Part shown: positions 7,395 through 14,658 of the stretch, piece by piece
How the letters are laid out: every line of letters starts with the position of its first letter
How positions within the stretch are numbered: position 1 is the stretch's first letter
Source of the DNA: a virus
Reading direction: 5' to 3' (one strand)
Virus record (IMG/VR): IMGVR_UViG_3300046000_000043
Location: 1-36,194 of that record
DNA length: 36,194 nt
The notes under the pieces: generated by a model
Databases searched by the model: none
Told to the model about the DNA's origin: nothing
What the model saw: only the letters and a program-made list of their open reading frames with translations
Program-made: the position numbers and the translations under genes

Positions 7395-7913
7395 TCATTT
7401 GGTATTCATATCTTCAATTGTCATGCTGCGCTTGCGCAATGCATCAAGGGCCATGCTCCCCAGGTCGATGTTGACAAGTGGCTGCTGCTTGTCACCATAC
7501 TCATCTGGCGCTTGCTTAGAAGCCAGCCAGCGCCTTGTGTCCACTCTCAGCTTGGCCACTTGCGCCTCTTGAGGCGTGGCAGAGTCTGCAATTTCCAGCG
7601 TCTGCTCTGCTAAACTTCTCCCACCTCGCGTGCGTGCGCGTGCGAGGAGTTCTCCCCGCTTGGCATCTCTTTCGACCCATTTGTAGAAACCGCCAATGCT
7701 TATCTCCAAAGACTTAATCACTGAATCGATGGTCTTCCCCTGTGAGATGTGGTCAAAGACCATGGCTTCACCACCAAAGGCATGAATTTTCTTATTGATG
7801 CTGCTCATCTCTTTGCGCTCGATTGCAGCCTGGTCACGCAATGTGAGCTGACGCTCGACAATGTTGTCAGCAAGCTCACTCAATGTTGCTGCACTCTTTT
7901 TTGGCTTGGCCAT
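7395..7913 (-). CDS. terS: Terminase small subunit (Sf6-like), DNA recognition for packaging
   Basis: 172 residues. It recognises viral DNA and feeds it to TerL. An N-terminal helix-turn-helix is visible in ISQGKTIDSVIKSLEISIGG (about 57-76), followed by FYKWVERD. The C-terminal half has the very typical pattern AKLRVDTRRWLASKQAPDEY followed by GDK (about 119-141) seen in Sf6-type small terminases. An AAAGGT ribosome-binding site precedes the ATG. It overlaps the end of the VRR-NUC gene by 38 bases and is the last gene before the origin-like region. Its separation from TerL by that region and by three tiny genes is less common than a direct neighbour arrangement. Confidence 0.82.
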   Translation of the reverse strand: MAKPKKSAATLSELADNIVERQLTLRDQAAIERKEMSSINKKIHAFGGEAMVFDHISQGKTIDSVIKSLEISIGGFYKWVERDAKRGELLARARTRGGRSLAEQTLEIADSATPQEAQVAKLRVDTRRWLASKQAPDEYGDKQQPLVNIDLGSMALDALRKRSMTIEDMNTK

Positions 7914-8274
7914 TCAAATACCTTTCAATGATTTTGATTGCATCTGGCGCTGATCTTGAGACCAGGCACAGATATCCTTTTGCGTTTAACTGCAAACCCA
8001 CAGCGCTTTGTTTGTCTGATACCACTCCGGCCTTGGTCTTCATCTCAATGAAAAGCCCGTGAAAGCCATTTTTAGGCTCTAAGACGCAAAGGTCAGGCAT
8101 CCCTGCTAAAACCCCTTCAGAATGCAATCTGACGCGCTCTGAAGCGCTTCTATCGCCTCCATTGGGTATTGCTGCAATGATGATCTCCGGATAGAACGCA
8201 CGAATGTGTTGCACCACCTTGACCTGGTCAATGTGTTCGATGCTTTTGCGCTTGCGCTTTATGTCAACCACCAT
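7876..8274 (-). CDS. VRR-NUC domain nuclease
   Basis: 132 residues from the ATG at 8274. The frame is open to 8397, but the domain begins just after the chosen start. VRR-NUC proteins are small PD-(D/E)xK nucleases used by phages in recombination, repair or branched-DNA resolution. Visible elements are the N-terminal IEHIDQVKVVQHIRAFYP helix, the GMPDLCVLEP segment with the first catalytic Asp, the second-strand FIEMKT motif (Glu-x-Lys), and the following SDKQ helix with its Gln. The length is normal for a stand-alone domain. It overlaps the upstream Cys gene by 16 bases and TerS by 38. Its position beside the primase-helicase fits a replication role. Confidence 0.85.
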   Translation of the reverse strand: MVVDIKRKRKSIEHIDQVKVVQHIRAFYPEIIIAAIPNGGDRSASERVRLHSEGVLAGMPDLCVLEPKNGFHGLFIEMKTKAGVVSDKQSAVGLQLNAKGYLCLVSRSAPDAIKIIERYLNGQAKKECSNIE

Positions 8275-8603
8275 GATTCGGATTCTACTGCCGTGGCCTT
8301 GGCTTGAAACAAGTGGCATCGGTGTTTGACATTGGTCGGGAATGCAGCCAGTCCGGTTTGGCTGCACTGATGTTCGGGCCATGTGATGGTTGCCCATCCA
8401 TTCCTAATCTTTGCTTCGTCAAACATCCACTGCAATGGCTTTGAGTTGACCTTCCTGTGCCTTTCCATCTGCTCGGCTGGCATGGACTGCTTCATGTCCA
8501 CTTCTACCGCCTTACTGCACTGGTGGCAGAAAACCCTCTCATCTTCGACCCATTTGTCAGATTGTGGATAACCTGTGGATAACTGCTCAACTTGTTGGAC
8601 CAT
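8259..8603 (-). CDS. 114-residue hypothetical protein with a CxxC knuckle
   Basis: Starts at the ATG at 8603 with an excellent GGAGG six bases upstream. A single CHQC motif lies near residue 26, and a helical, charged middle (about 38-58) follows. A tail ends in Trp-Trp-Leu-Thr. Two more cysteines are present in the C-terminal third, so a zinc site is possible. No family is recognised. It lies between the iteron-like repeat region and the VRR-NUC gene. The first codons contain two exact DnaA boxes (8563-8582), so the coding sequence and a possible control element share the same bases. Confidence 0.6.
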   Translation of the reverse strand: MVQQVEQLSTGYPQSDKWVEDERVFCHQCSKAVEVDMKQSMPAEQMERHRKVNSKPLQWMFDEAKIRNGWATITWPEHQCSQTGLAAFPTNVKHRCHLFQAKATAVESESWWLT

Positions 8604-8714
8604 TTAAAACCTCCAAAAATCGTTAAAAGTAAAGCGGTATGGACAAAGGAAATCTACCGCTTTACCGCTTTACTTTTCACCATCCCAAAACTGACCAGAT
8701 TGGCCTGTGGATAA
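8563..8714. promoter_or_regulatory. Second cluster of three exact DnaA boxes
   Basis: TTATCCACA occurs on the minus strand at 8563-8571, 8574-8582 and 8706-8714. The first two are spaced exactly 11 bases apart, one helical turn, inside the start of the 114-residue gene. The third abuts a 9-base inverted repeat. Combined with the neighbouring iteron-like repeats, this looks like a replication or transcription control region answering to DnaA. Confidence 0.5.
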
Positions 8715-8810
8715 GTGGGTCTACGACCCCCACTTATACCAACAGACCCGCCTTTATCTAAACAGGTATACCGCTTTACTACCTGTTTACTACCTGTTTA
8801 CCGCTTTACT
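8625..8810. repeat. Iteron-like direct and inverted repeats downstream of the primase gene
   Basis: The non-coding stretch between 8604 and the primase stop carries dense repeats. TACCGCTTTA recurs at 8655, 8663, 8769 and 8799. An 11-base unit TTTACTACCTG is repeated in tandem at 8775-8785 and 8786-8796. A 15-base perfect inverted repeat has arms 8625-8639 and 8663-8677. A 9-base inverted repeat has arms 8711-8719 and 8729-8737. A GGTATACC palindrome lies at 8765-8772. The pattern resembles plasmid iterons that bind a Rep-type initiator. It could also form a transcription terminator or stabilise the primase mRNA end, but the U-run expected of a terminator is lacking. Confidence 0.55.
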
Positions 8811-10977
8811 TTATTTGCACCCACCCAGTGCCTGCTTGGTCCATTGCAAAGCGCTGGAATATGGCCGCGCCAACTGCCCGTCTAGCATAGCTTTGGTCGG
8901 CCATTGGCACGGCCTGATAGATGTCAGCCCACTCCAGCTGGTGCATTGATTGCAGTTCTTTTGGGACACTTGGCCTGCCAGAGCCTCTGCGCATGATCAC
9001 CGCGCCTTTAGCATTGATGATTGACTGGACAAAGTTGCAGGCAGCGTCTGCGGCATCTTGGACTTGCTGCTGTCTTTTATCGCTCTGCCTGTCGTTGGCT
9101 GCCTGTTTTCGGTCTTCTTCCGAGGACATGGCTGGCACGACCAGCAGCACCATTTGCTCTTGGATATCCCCGTCTTCATCCAAGACAGTGTCGGCAAATA
9201 CATCTGAGTTGAATTTGATTTCTCTGAAGTTGGGCTGGTAACGGGTCTTGACCAGGCGCATATATCGGGTCTTGGTCTCATCTTCAAACAAGACTCCGGT
9301 CAGGGTTGCATCGCCTGTGAATGCTGATGCACCACGGGCCGTGGCATCTGAGTCTGACTTTGATATGGTCTTGTTGGTGTGGGTAATGATGCAGACTGGC
9401 GTGTCCAGTTGGATATAAATGGTCTGCTTTAGTGCGGCAATATATGCACCAACTTCTGAGTTGTCATTCTCATTATCAATATCCATTGTGGCATTAGCCG
9501 TGTCCAAAACTAATAATGGCCGTACATTATCAATCGTGTGATTTATTACATTATGTGCAAGCATGAGTAAATCTTTCACATTGGACCTTTTGGCATCGAT
9601 GATGACAAACCAGTCTGATAATGCTTGCGCGTTTATCCCGTAATGCCTGGCATAGCCTGTGAGAGTTCTCTCGACTTGGTCCGAGTCTTCAGTCACTATG
9701 ATTGTTTTGCGTTTTTTGGTGGCTGTCAGTTCGCAGTCTTTGGCCTGTAAGCCTGCCATGACCATGCACAGACTGATCACTGCTGTGGTCTTGCCAATGC
9801 CAGGTTGGCCAGCAAGCACCATGAAGCTATGTGCCCAGAATCCCTTGACCATGTAGCGGATAGGTTTGATCTGGCCAATGGATAGAGTGCGCTCTGGCCA
9901 GCCTTTAGACTCTTTTTGCGCTTCAGTTTGCGCTTCAGCTTGGCCAATCACTGCTGCAAAGTCTTCCACCGCTGATTTGCGCTCGGCCTGCTTGGTTGGA
10001 GCTTCCCACCCAGCATCTTTGGCGTGTTTGTACAGAGTGCCAAGACCCACACCTTTGCCCTGGTGAAAGCTCTTCCAGTGGACTTCAATGTCTTTTGTGC
10101 CTGCAAACTTGTTGCCTGCCATAGACCATGTCATCCATGGGCCGAGACCAGCCTCACCGAATTCAGTGTGCAGCGCTTGGCCAAGTTCAATCCACTGGTC
10201 ATAGTCACAGTCTGGGGAAATATGGTGCAAAGCCTTGATGGCACGATCAAGATCGCTGTCATCCAGTCTTGACCCTAATTGGGTGAAATCAAATGATTGG
10301 CTTGGTGGTGCAGGCTTTGGCTCTTGCAGCTGGTGCTGCTCGATGATGCCCCAGTCCATTAACAATTCATGCAAATTGACTGCTTCTTGGAATTCACCGA
10401 CCACCGCATTGCCACTGAGTAGCACTGACTTTCCGGCACTGTTTGGCAGGCCGAATACTTCTAATTCTTGGCCACCACCCAGCTTGTATTTCGGCAGCAC
10501 CAGGTCAGATTCTTTGGGTGGTTGCACCCATAAGAAGACATGACGGCCACGGCCTGAGACAGAAACCTCGGTCAGCATCTTCTTTTGCTTGACATACTTG
10601 GCCATGCGCTGGATGGCCACATTGGTTGGTCCTGATGCGTGTTTCATGTCCACATCGAGGCAAACCAGATAGTTCCCTGATGCGCTGATGATGGGGCGCT
10701 GCTGGACTAAGCCAAGATATTGGCCATGAGGCGCTTGCTCCATAGTCCAGACATCTTCTGAGTTGTAGAGATCGCTTGGGTCTGTATCCCGTGCCACACC
10801 TTGGCCAGATCGCTTGTAAGGGATTTTCTTATTGCCTTGCAGGGCAAAGGTGCAAAACACTGCATCTGGGGCGACAGCGCCTATTTTGCAGGCGACAGAT
10901 TGGGACTGAGAGAACGTGTCGTTTTGGGGTGTTTCAGTTATGATTGGCACTGAAATTCCTTTAGTTGGGGGTTTCAT
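8806..10977 (-). CDS. Primase-helicase: prim-pol, PriCT-2 and RepA-like AAA ATPase
   Basis: 723 residues. The protein should prime and unwind phage DNA. The N-terminal archaeo-eukaryotic primase domain shows CLDVDMKH (catalytic Asp108 and Asp110), SVSGRGRHVFLW (about 139-150) and ELEVFG (about 171-176). A PriCT-2-type region follows, containing ISPDCDYDQWIELGQALH (about 253-270). The C-terminal RecA/RepA-like ATPase carries Walker A GQPGIGKTT (390-398), Walker B LLVLDTANA (488-496) and a sensor-like CIITHTNK (about 525). The stop codon lies inside the iteron-like repeats, and an 80-base gap with a 10-base-pair hairpin precedes its start. It is the likely initiator candidate for those repeats. 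Confidence 0.9.
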   Translation of the reverse strand: MKPPTKGISVPIITETPQNDTFSQSQSVACKIGAVAPDAVFCTFALQGNKKIPYKRSGQGVARDTDPSDLYNSEDVWTMEQAPHGQYLGLVQQRPIISASGNYLVCLDVDMKHASGPTNVAIQRMAKYVKQKKMLTEVSVSGRGRHVFLWVQPPKESDLVLPKYKLGGGQELEVFGLPNSAGKSVLLSGNAVVGEFQEAVNLHELLMDWGIIEQHQLQEPKPAPPSQSFDFTQLGSRLDDSDLDRAIKALHHISPDCDYDQWIELGQALHTEFGEAGLGPWMTWSMAGNKFAGTKDIEVHWKSFHQGKGVGLGTLYKHAKDAGWEAPTKQAERKSAVEDFAAVIGQAEAQTEAQKESKGWPERTLSIGQIKPIRYMVKGFWAHSFMVLAGQPGIGKTTAVISLCMVMAGLQAKDCELTATKKRKTIIVTEDSDQVERTLTGYARHYGINAQALSDWFVIIDAKRSNVKDLLMLAHNVINHTIDNVRPLLVLDTANATMDIDNENDNSEVGAYIAALKQTIYIQLDTPVCIITHTNKTISKSDSDATARGASAFTGDATLTGVLFEDETKTRYMRLVKTRYQPNFREIKFNSDVFADTVLDEDGDIQEQMVLLVVPAMSSEEDRKQAANDRQSDKRQQQVQDAADAACNFVQSIINAKGAVIMRRGSGRPSVPKELQSMHQLEWADIYQAVPMADQSYARRAVGAAIFQRFAMDQAGTGWVQIK

Positions 10978-11005
10978 TTGTTAGTTGCCATGAGAGTTGA
11001 CCTTT

Positions 11006-11035
11006 GACCTGGCAGTGTTAACGCGCTGTCAGGTC
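11006..11035. promoter_or_regulatory. 10-base-pair hairpin between nuclease and primase genes
   Basis: Arms 11006-11015 (GACCTGGCAG) and 11026-11035 (CTGTCAGGTC) pair over ten positions with one G-T wobble, and the 10-base loop contains GTTAAC. On the plus strand it is followed by TTTTCTTT and would look like an intrinsic terminator, but no plus-strand gene runs into it. On the minus strand, where the genes are, no U-run follows. It may be an operator or an mRNA processing element before the primase start at 10977. Confidence 0.4.
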
Positions 11036-11059
11036 TTTTCTTTGGCAGGGGATGTGATT

Positions 11060-12067
11060 CTATTCCTTCGCCTTGACAAGACTTGGCGCAGCCACCTTCT
11101 CACCGACTAGGTCTTCGGACACTTCGACACCGAGTTTTAAGACGGCACTGGGGCTTTTGAGTTCCCAGGCAGTTGGCATATCTTTGAATGCTTCCATGAC
11201 CAGCGCCTCATCTTTCCAGAATTTGGTCTTGCGGCCTGCGCGCATGGCCCAGCCAGTGATTGCTTGGCCATTGATCAATTGATCTTTGGCAGCAGACTGC
11301 ACAGCATCGGCCCATGCGGCCACCAGAGCAGCGTTATCCAGCATCTCTGGGGTAACAGTCATGTCAGGCTTGAAATCGTTCCTAGCGACCTCTTGGACCT
11401 TCTCGCGCATGGATGGGCAAATGGTCTTGGCCTTGCAGTATCGGCAGGCATCGGGGCTTGGGTTTGTAGGTGCATCGCCTGTGAGCGCCAGCTCGGCTGC
11501 CGACTTGAGTCTTTCGCCATGCAGATTTAAATAATTGCCAGACACTGTCCACTTGCTGTGGCCGACCCGCGGTTGGAATATGTGCATGGTGCATTCGATG
11601 GTGCTTGGCGCTTTGAGCTGGCGCATTGCTCCAAGGGCATAGGTTAAGAGCTGCTTGTTGTCTTGGGCATCCACGGCCACTCGGCCAGTCTTCAGATCGA
11701 TAACATGAAGATGATTGCCATCGACCAGAATGGCATCGGCAGTGCCACCCAGTGCTGGATGCAGAGACTTCAGACCCTCATCTAGATTGACTTCGATGAG
11801 CTTTTTGCGCGGATTCTCGACCAGAGTGTTGACAAAGTTGGCATAACCTTGGGCCATTGACAAATGGTCAGGATCAGTTCCGGTTGGAATCTCACCATTG
11901 CGCAGAATGATCTCAGAGAGTTCATGGATCGCTGTACCAATGGCAGCGGCTTCGCCTGCTGGCTCGTAAGGCATGAGGGATTCAAGCCTGTATGAGCCAG
12001 GGCAAGACATGAAGCGGTCTGTTCTGGATGCTGAGAGTCGGGCGTGTTTACGAGTTTCATGTTGCAT
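11060..12067 (-). CDS. Cas4/RecB-like PD-(D/E)xK nuclease (DUF2800 family)
   Basis: 335 residues. DUF2800 proteins are phage nucleases related to Cas4 and the AddB/RecB nuclease domain and probably process DNA ends. Visible pieces are an N-terminal cysteine in RFMSCPGSYR (Cys22), GTAIHELSE (His48), GGTADAILV (Asp111), the catalytic VIDLKTG (Asp124 and Lys126) and the NKQLLTYA helix (Gln139, Tyr143). A C-terminal cysteine set CRYCKAKTICP (208, 211, 217) together with Cys22 would hold a 4Fe-4S cluster as in Cas4. GGAG precedes the ATG by five bases. It lies directly downstream of the SNF2-like helicase gene, and a helicase-nuclease pair could work on the same DNA structures. Confidence 0.85.
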   Translation of the reverse strand: MQHETRKHARLSASRTDRFMSCPGSYRLESLMPYEPAGEAAAIGTAIHELSEIILRNGEIPTGTDPDHLSMAQGYANFVNTLVENPRKKLIEVNLDEGLKSLHPALGGTADAILVDGNHLHVIDLKTGRVAVDAQDNKQLLTYALGAMRQLKAPSTIECTMHIFQPRVGHSKWTVSGNYLNLHGERLKSAAELALTGDAPTNPSPDACRYCKAKTICPSMREKVQEVARNDFKPDMTVTPEMLDNAALVAAWADAVQSAAKDQLINGQAITGWAMRAGRKTKFWKDEALVMEAFKDMPTAWELKSPSAVLKLGVEVSEDLVGEKVAAPSLVKAKE

Positions 12068-12081
12068 GGTTTCTCCAAGGG

Positions 12082-13308
12082 TTAAATGATTTGGTTGACG
12101 ATATTGAGCTTCTTTAAGACCTTGGCCAAGACTGTATGGTCCAAGCTGGCCTTGATGGTCAGAATGTAGATGACGGGTAGAATGCCTGACTTGTTGATGT
12201 TTTCAACGCGACTGCTGGCCTGCTCCAGCGCTGACGTGGACCAAGTGCATTCGACAAAGACAATCGTGTCGGCAGCGGATAGGTCTACACCTTCAGACAT
12301 GGCGGCAATGTTGCCGATGATGCATTTGGTCTGGCCAGACTGAAAGTCTTTGAGCGCCTTGTCGCGCTTGGACCTTGTAGTGTCACCCACTACTATCACG
12401 GGTTTGTGGGTTTTGAGTTCATCTTGCAGGGCTTGAACCACATCCTTGTGGTGCGCAAATACCACCACTGGCTCATCGGCCTGGAGCAAGTCATCGATGA
12501 ATTCACTGGCAGCCTTGACCTTGCGCATTCCGGCCTCGCGCATCACCTCGGCCAGACCCTCAAAGGCCAGCAAGGCATTAGGGTTTGCCATCAAGGCATC
12601 AGCATCAAAACTTTGCTCGCGCTTGTCATTGGGTAGATCAAAGGTGATCAGGCTGACTTGTGGCTCTTTGTAATCTTTGAAAATGGCTTCTTTCTTTCTG
12701 CGCATGACATGGGGTTTCATCATGTCTTTGAGTTCAACCAGATTAGATGCGCCACTGGTATCCAAGCCCCATGGCGCGACCCACATCTTTGCGTATCGGC
12801 CTGCAAAGTCGTACCAGCCGCCCCGATAAATGCCAAGTCCGTGCAGGATGGGCCACAGTTCAATGGGCCTGTTTGGGATGGGTGTGCCAGACAATGCATA
12901 AACAAAGGAAATCTTCTTCATGGCCAGCATGGCCGCCTTGGTCCTTTGGGCTTTTGGATTCTTAATCCTGTGGCACTCATCCAAAACTAGAGTGTTATAT
13001 CTGTCCAAATCTGTTTGTGCATATTGCAAAACATCGTAATTGATGATGGTGATATCTGCGCTATTTACCTCTGAAGCCTCGCGTTTTCCATTGACCACAT
13101 GGACCGATACATTGGGCGCGAGCTTGGCAAATGCAGACTCCCATACTGTTTTGGCAATGGCAGGGCAGACGATCAGTGCGGGTAGGTTTTCAAGTGCAGC
13201 AGCTGCTGTGGGTAGCGTCTTGCCAACCCGTGGCTGGTCGGCCAGTATGGCCCTGCGCCTAGACAGCAAGAAGAGCTTGGCCTCTTGCTGATGGGGGAAT
13301 AGTTGCAT
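12082..13308 (-). CDS. SNF2-family superfamily 2 helicase/translocase
   Basis: 408 residues, near the minimum for a two-domain SF2 enzyme and without additional domains. Motif I is ADQPRVGKT (23-31), motif Ia region IVCPAIAKTVW, motif II DECH (110-113) and motif III ALSGTPIPNRP (about 138-148). In the second domain VVVFAHHKDV (motif IV), IIGNIAAMSEGVDL (motif V) and EQASSRVENIN (motif VI position) are seen. Motifs I and VI differ from the usual DE-GLGKT and QA-DR-HRIGQ, which suggests a divergent phage lineage. The start has GAGGAAA seven bases upstream. It is the first gene of the leftward replication operon. Confidence 0.88.
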   Translation of the reverse strand: MQLFPHQQEAKLFLLSRRRAILADQPRVGKTLPTAAAALENLPALIVCPAIAKTVWESAFAKLAPNVSVHVVNGKREASEVNSADITIINYDVLQYAQTDLDRYNTLVLDECHRIKNPKAQRTKAAMLAMKKISFVYALSGTPIPNRPIELWPILHGLGIYRGGWYDFAGRYAKMWVAPWGLDTSGASNLVELKDMMKPHVMRRKKEAIFKDYKEPQVSLITFDLPNDKREQSFDADALMANPNALLAFEGLAEVMREAGMRKVKAASEFIDDLLQADEPVVVFAHHKDVVQALQDELKTHKPVIVVGDTTRSKRDKALKDFQSGQTKCIIGNIAAMSEGVDLSAADTIVFVECTWSTSALEQASSRVENINKSGILPVIYILTIKASLDHTVLAKVLKKLNIVNQII

Positions 13309-13427
13309 TTCGGTTTCCTCGTTTTAAGTTGTTGCGATCATATCTGCATTTGTGCTAAAGTGCAATTTCTGCAAACGCAGAAAACGATAAATCGTTAAAC
13401 CTCGTAAACCCTTAAAAGGAAAAAACC
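13309..13427. promoter_or_regulatory. Divergent promoter region with two operator-like dyads
   Basis: For the minus strand: -35 TTGCAC (13365-13360), 17-base spacer, -10 TATGAT (13342-13337), placing transcription start about 20 bases before the helicase ATG. For the plus strand a weaker pair overlaps it: TTGCGA (13332-13337), 18 bases, TAAAGT (13356-13361). Two perfect dyads lie next to these: TTTCTGC-aaac-GCAGAAA (13366-13383) and AACGAT-aa-ATCGTT (13383-13396). Both are downstream of the plus promoter and just upstream of the minus -35 box, suitable as operators. The SSB start has AAAAGGA seven bases upstream. Confidence 0.55.
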
Positions 13428-13994
13428 ATGTCCACCAGAGTCGTAACCGGAAAAGTTCGTTTCTCATACTTCAGCGCTTTGACTGCGCGTAAGAATGAAA
13501 TGAACGGGAAAGAAGAGTTCTCAACGCAAGTGCTTGTCCCAAAAACAGACACCGAGACAGTGAGCCAATTGAAAGCGGCAGCCAAGGCCGCATTGACAGC
13601 CAAGTTCGGAGACAAGATTCCGAAAACAGTGCGCAATCCCTTGCGTGATGGTGATACAGAAGTCAAATCTGATGGCGGCCCACTTGGCCCAGAGTACGCT
13701 GGCCATTATTTCTTTAACACCAAAAGCACAAACAAGCCTGGTGCAGTAGATGCCCATGGCCATGACATTCTTGGATCACAAGACATTGTGTCTGGCGACT
13801 ATGGCCGCGTGTCTTTAAATGCCTATGCTTATGACCAGGCTGGCAACAAGGGCGTGTCGTATGGACTCAACAACATCATGCTTTTGTCTAAGGGTGACTC
13901 GCTGGGTGGTGCAAAGCCAACGGCTGCAAGTGACTTTGGCGTGGTGGCCAGCAAGGCCGCGCCAGCTGCCGAGTCAGTCGATAACGACTGGTGA
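13428..13994 (+). CDS. DUF2815 family single-stranded-DNA-binding protein
   Basis: 188 residues. DUF2815 proteins are phage-type OB-fold proteins that act as SSB in replication and recombination. The N-terminal VVTGKVRFSYFSALTARKN and the following STQVLVPKTD segment, the NPLRDGD region, the YFFNTKSTNKPG segment and GDYGRVSLNAYAYDQAGNKG (about 123-142) are the typical blocks. The C-terminus ends SVDNDW, the short acidic-aromatic tail that SSBs use to recruit partners. It is transcribed away from the helicase gene from a shared control region. Its last 21 bases overlap the end of the minus-strand repressor gene. Confidence 0.85.
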   Translation: MSTRVVTGKVRFSYFSALTARKNEMNGKEEFSTQVLVPKTDTETVSQLKAAAKAALTAKFGDKIPKTVRNPLRDGDTEVKSDGGPLGPEYAGHYFFNTKSTNKPGAVDAHGHDILGSQDIVSGDYGRVSLNAYAYDQAGNKGVSYGLNNIMLLSKGDSLGGAKPTAASDFGVVASKAAPAAESVDNDW

Positions 13995-14174
13995 TCTGTC
14001 GATCAGTTTATTAAGCGCCAAGTGCAATTGATTGACTGATGTCCATAACGGCTCAACAGTCCCAGACAGCCATCGGCTTACCTGGGACTGTTGGATGCCA
14101 GCCTCATTGCACACCGCGGCCATGGTTATCTTATGAGCCTTGGCCTTTGCCTTGATATCGTAAATTGATTGCAT
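13974..14174 (-). CDS. XRE-like helix-turn-helix repressor, 66 residues
   Basis: A short Cro/C1-type DNA-binding protein with a five-helix layout: IYDIKAKAKAHKI (helix 1), TMAAVCNEAGIQQSQVSRWL (turn and recognition helix, about 17-36), then SGTVEPLWTSVNQLHLAL. It has no C-terminal dimerisation or cleavage domain, so it is probably a Cro-like regulator. It is divergent from the methyltransferase operon and convergent with the SSB gene. A good -35 (TTGACA) lies upstream, but no clear ribosome-binding site does. A 12-base perfect inverted repeat lies inside the HTH coding region. Confidence 0.75.
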   Translation of the reverse strand: MQSIYDIKAKAKAHKITMAAVCNEAGIQQSQVSRWLSGTVEPLWTSVNQLHLALNKLIDRSPVVID

Positions 14175-14193
14175 GACCGCATTCTAATTGCGC

Positions 14194-14251
14194 TTTATGT
14201 ATAAAAACAACACATAAAAATAATTCTTGCAAGATAAATCAATTCTGTCAA
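14194..14251 (-). promoter_or_regulatory. Repressor promoter with an operator-like dyad
   Basis: On the minus strand a consensus -35 TTGACA (14251-14246) is followed after 17 bases by AAGAAT (14228-14223). A dyad TTTATGT (14194-14200) / ACATAAA (14212-14218) lies over the predicted transcription start region. The position suits autoregulation by the HTH protein and, because the region is divergent, control of the plus-strand operon beginning at 14287. Confidence 0.45.
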
Positions 14252-14286
14252 AATTCGTTACTCCTATTACTTAACGAAAGAAACCG

Positions 14287-14379
14287 ATGAAACAGAAAAT
14301 CATTACCACCCTGATCGAATGGACCTTGGCCATCATTATTTTTGGTGGCATTGGCGTGATGCTGGCTTGGAGGGGTTAA
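14287..14379 (+). CDS. 30-residue single-pass membrane peptide
   Basis: A tiny frame with a hydrophobic core LAIIIFGGIGVMLAW flanked by basic residues and ending RG, a plausible single transmembrane segment. Its stop lies three bases before the next start, and the AGGGG inside its last codons serves as the ribosome-binding site of that gene, so the two are translationally linked. Its own ribosome-binding site is weak. Function unknown; a small toxin or membrane anchor is possible. Confidence 0.5.
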   Translation: MKQKIITTLIEWTLAIIIFGGIGVMLAWRG

Positions 14380-14382
14380 ACC

Positions 14383-14658
14383 ATGACCACAACACCTATT
14401 TACCCAGAGGGCCTTTATCGTTTCGACTGCACCATTGAGGGTGTTGACCTTATATGTTTTCTGGAATACAGCCCAGAAGAGAAAGGCTCGACCGATTCTT
14501 ATGGCGCACCCTATGAGCCTGATATTGAAGAGGGAATGATGCTCAATAACGCATACATTGCTGGCACTGTGGTGGACATTGCGCACATGATCTTGCAGGG
14601 CTTGGTGGACCACATTGAAGTCTCTGCTTTGGACAAATATAAGGATGGTGATGAATGA
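14383..14658 (+). CDS. 91-residue acidic hypothetical phage protein
   Basis: Starts at ATG 14383 with AGGGG eight bases upstream. The protein is acidic and begins MTTTPIYPEGLYRFDCTIEG followed by VDLICFLEYSPEE, alternating strands that suggest a small beta-rich fold. A helical C-terminal third follows (IAGTVVDIAHMILQGLVDHI). I do not recognise a family. It is cotranscribed with and overlaps the methyltransferase by eight bases. Being small, acidic and next to a DNA methyltransferase, it could be an anti-restriction or DNA-mimic type protein; this is speculation. Confidence 0.6.
   Translation: MTTTPIYPEGLYRFDCTIEGVDLICFLEYSPEEKGSTDSYGAPYEPDIEEGMMLNNAYIAGTVVDIAHMILQGLVDHIEVSALDKYKDGDE

Noticed and set aside
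12082-13308. DNA restriction helicase (type I HsdR) identity for the SNF2-like gene
   Set aside because: No nuclease or methyltransferase partner domains are fused, and the motifs and size fit a stand-alone phage SNF2 protein.
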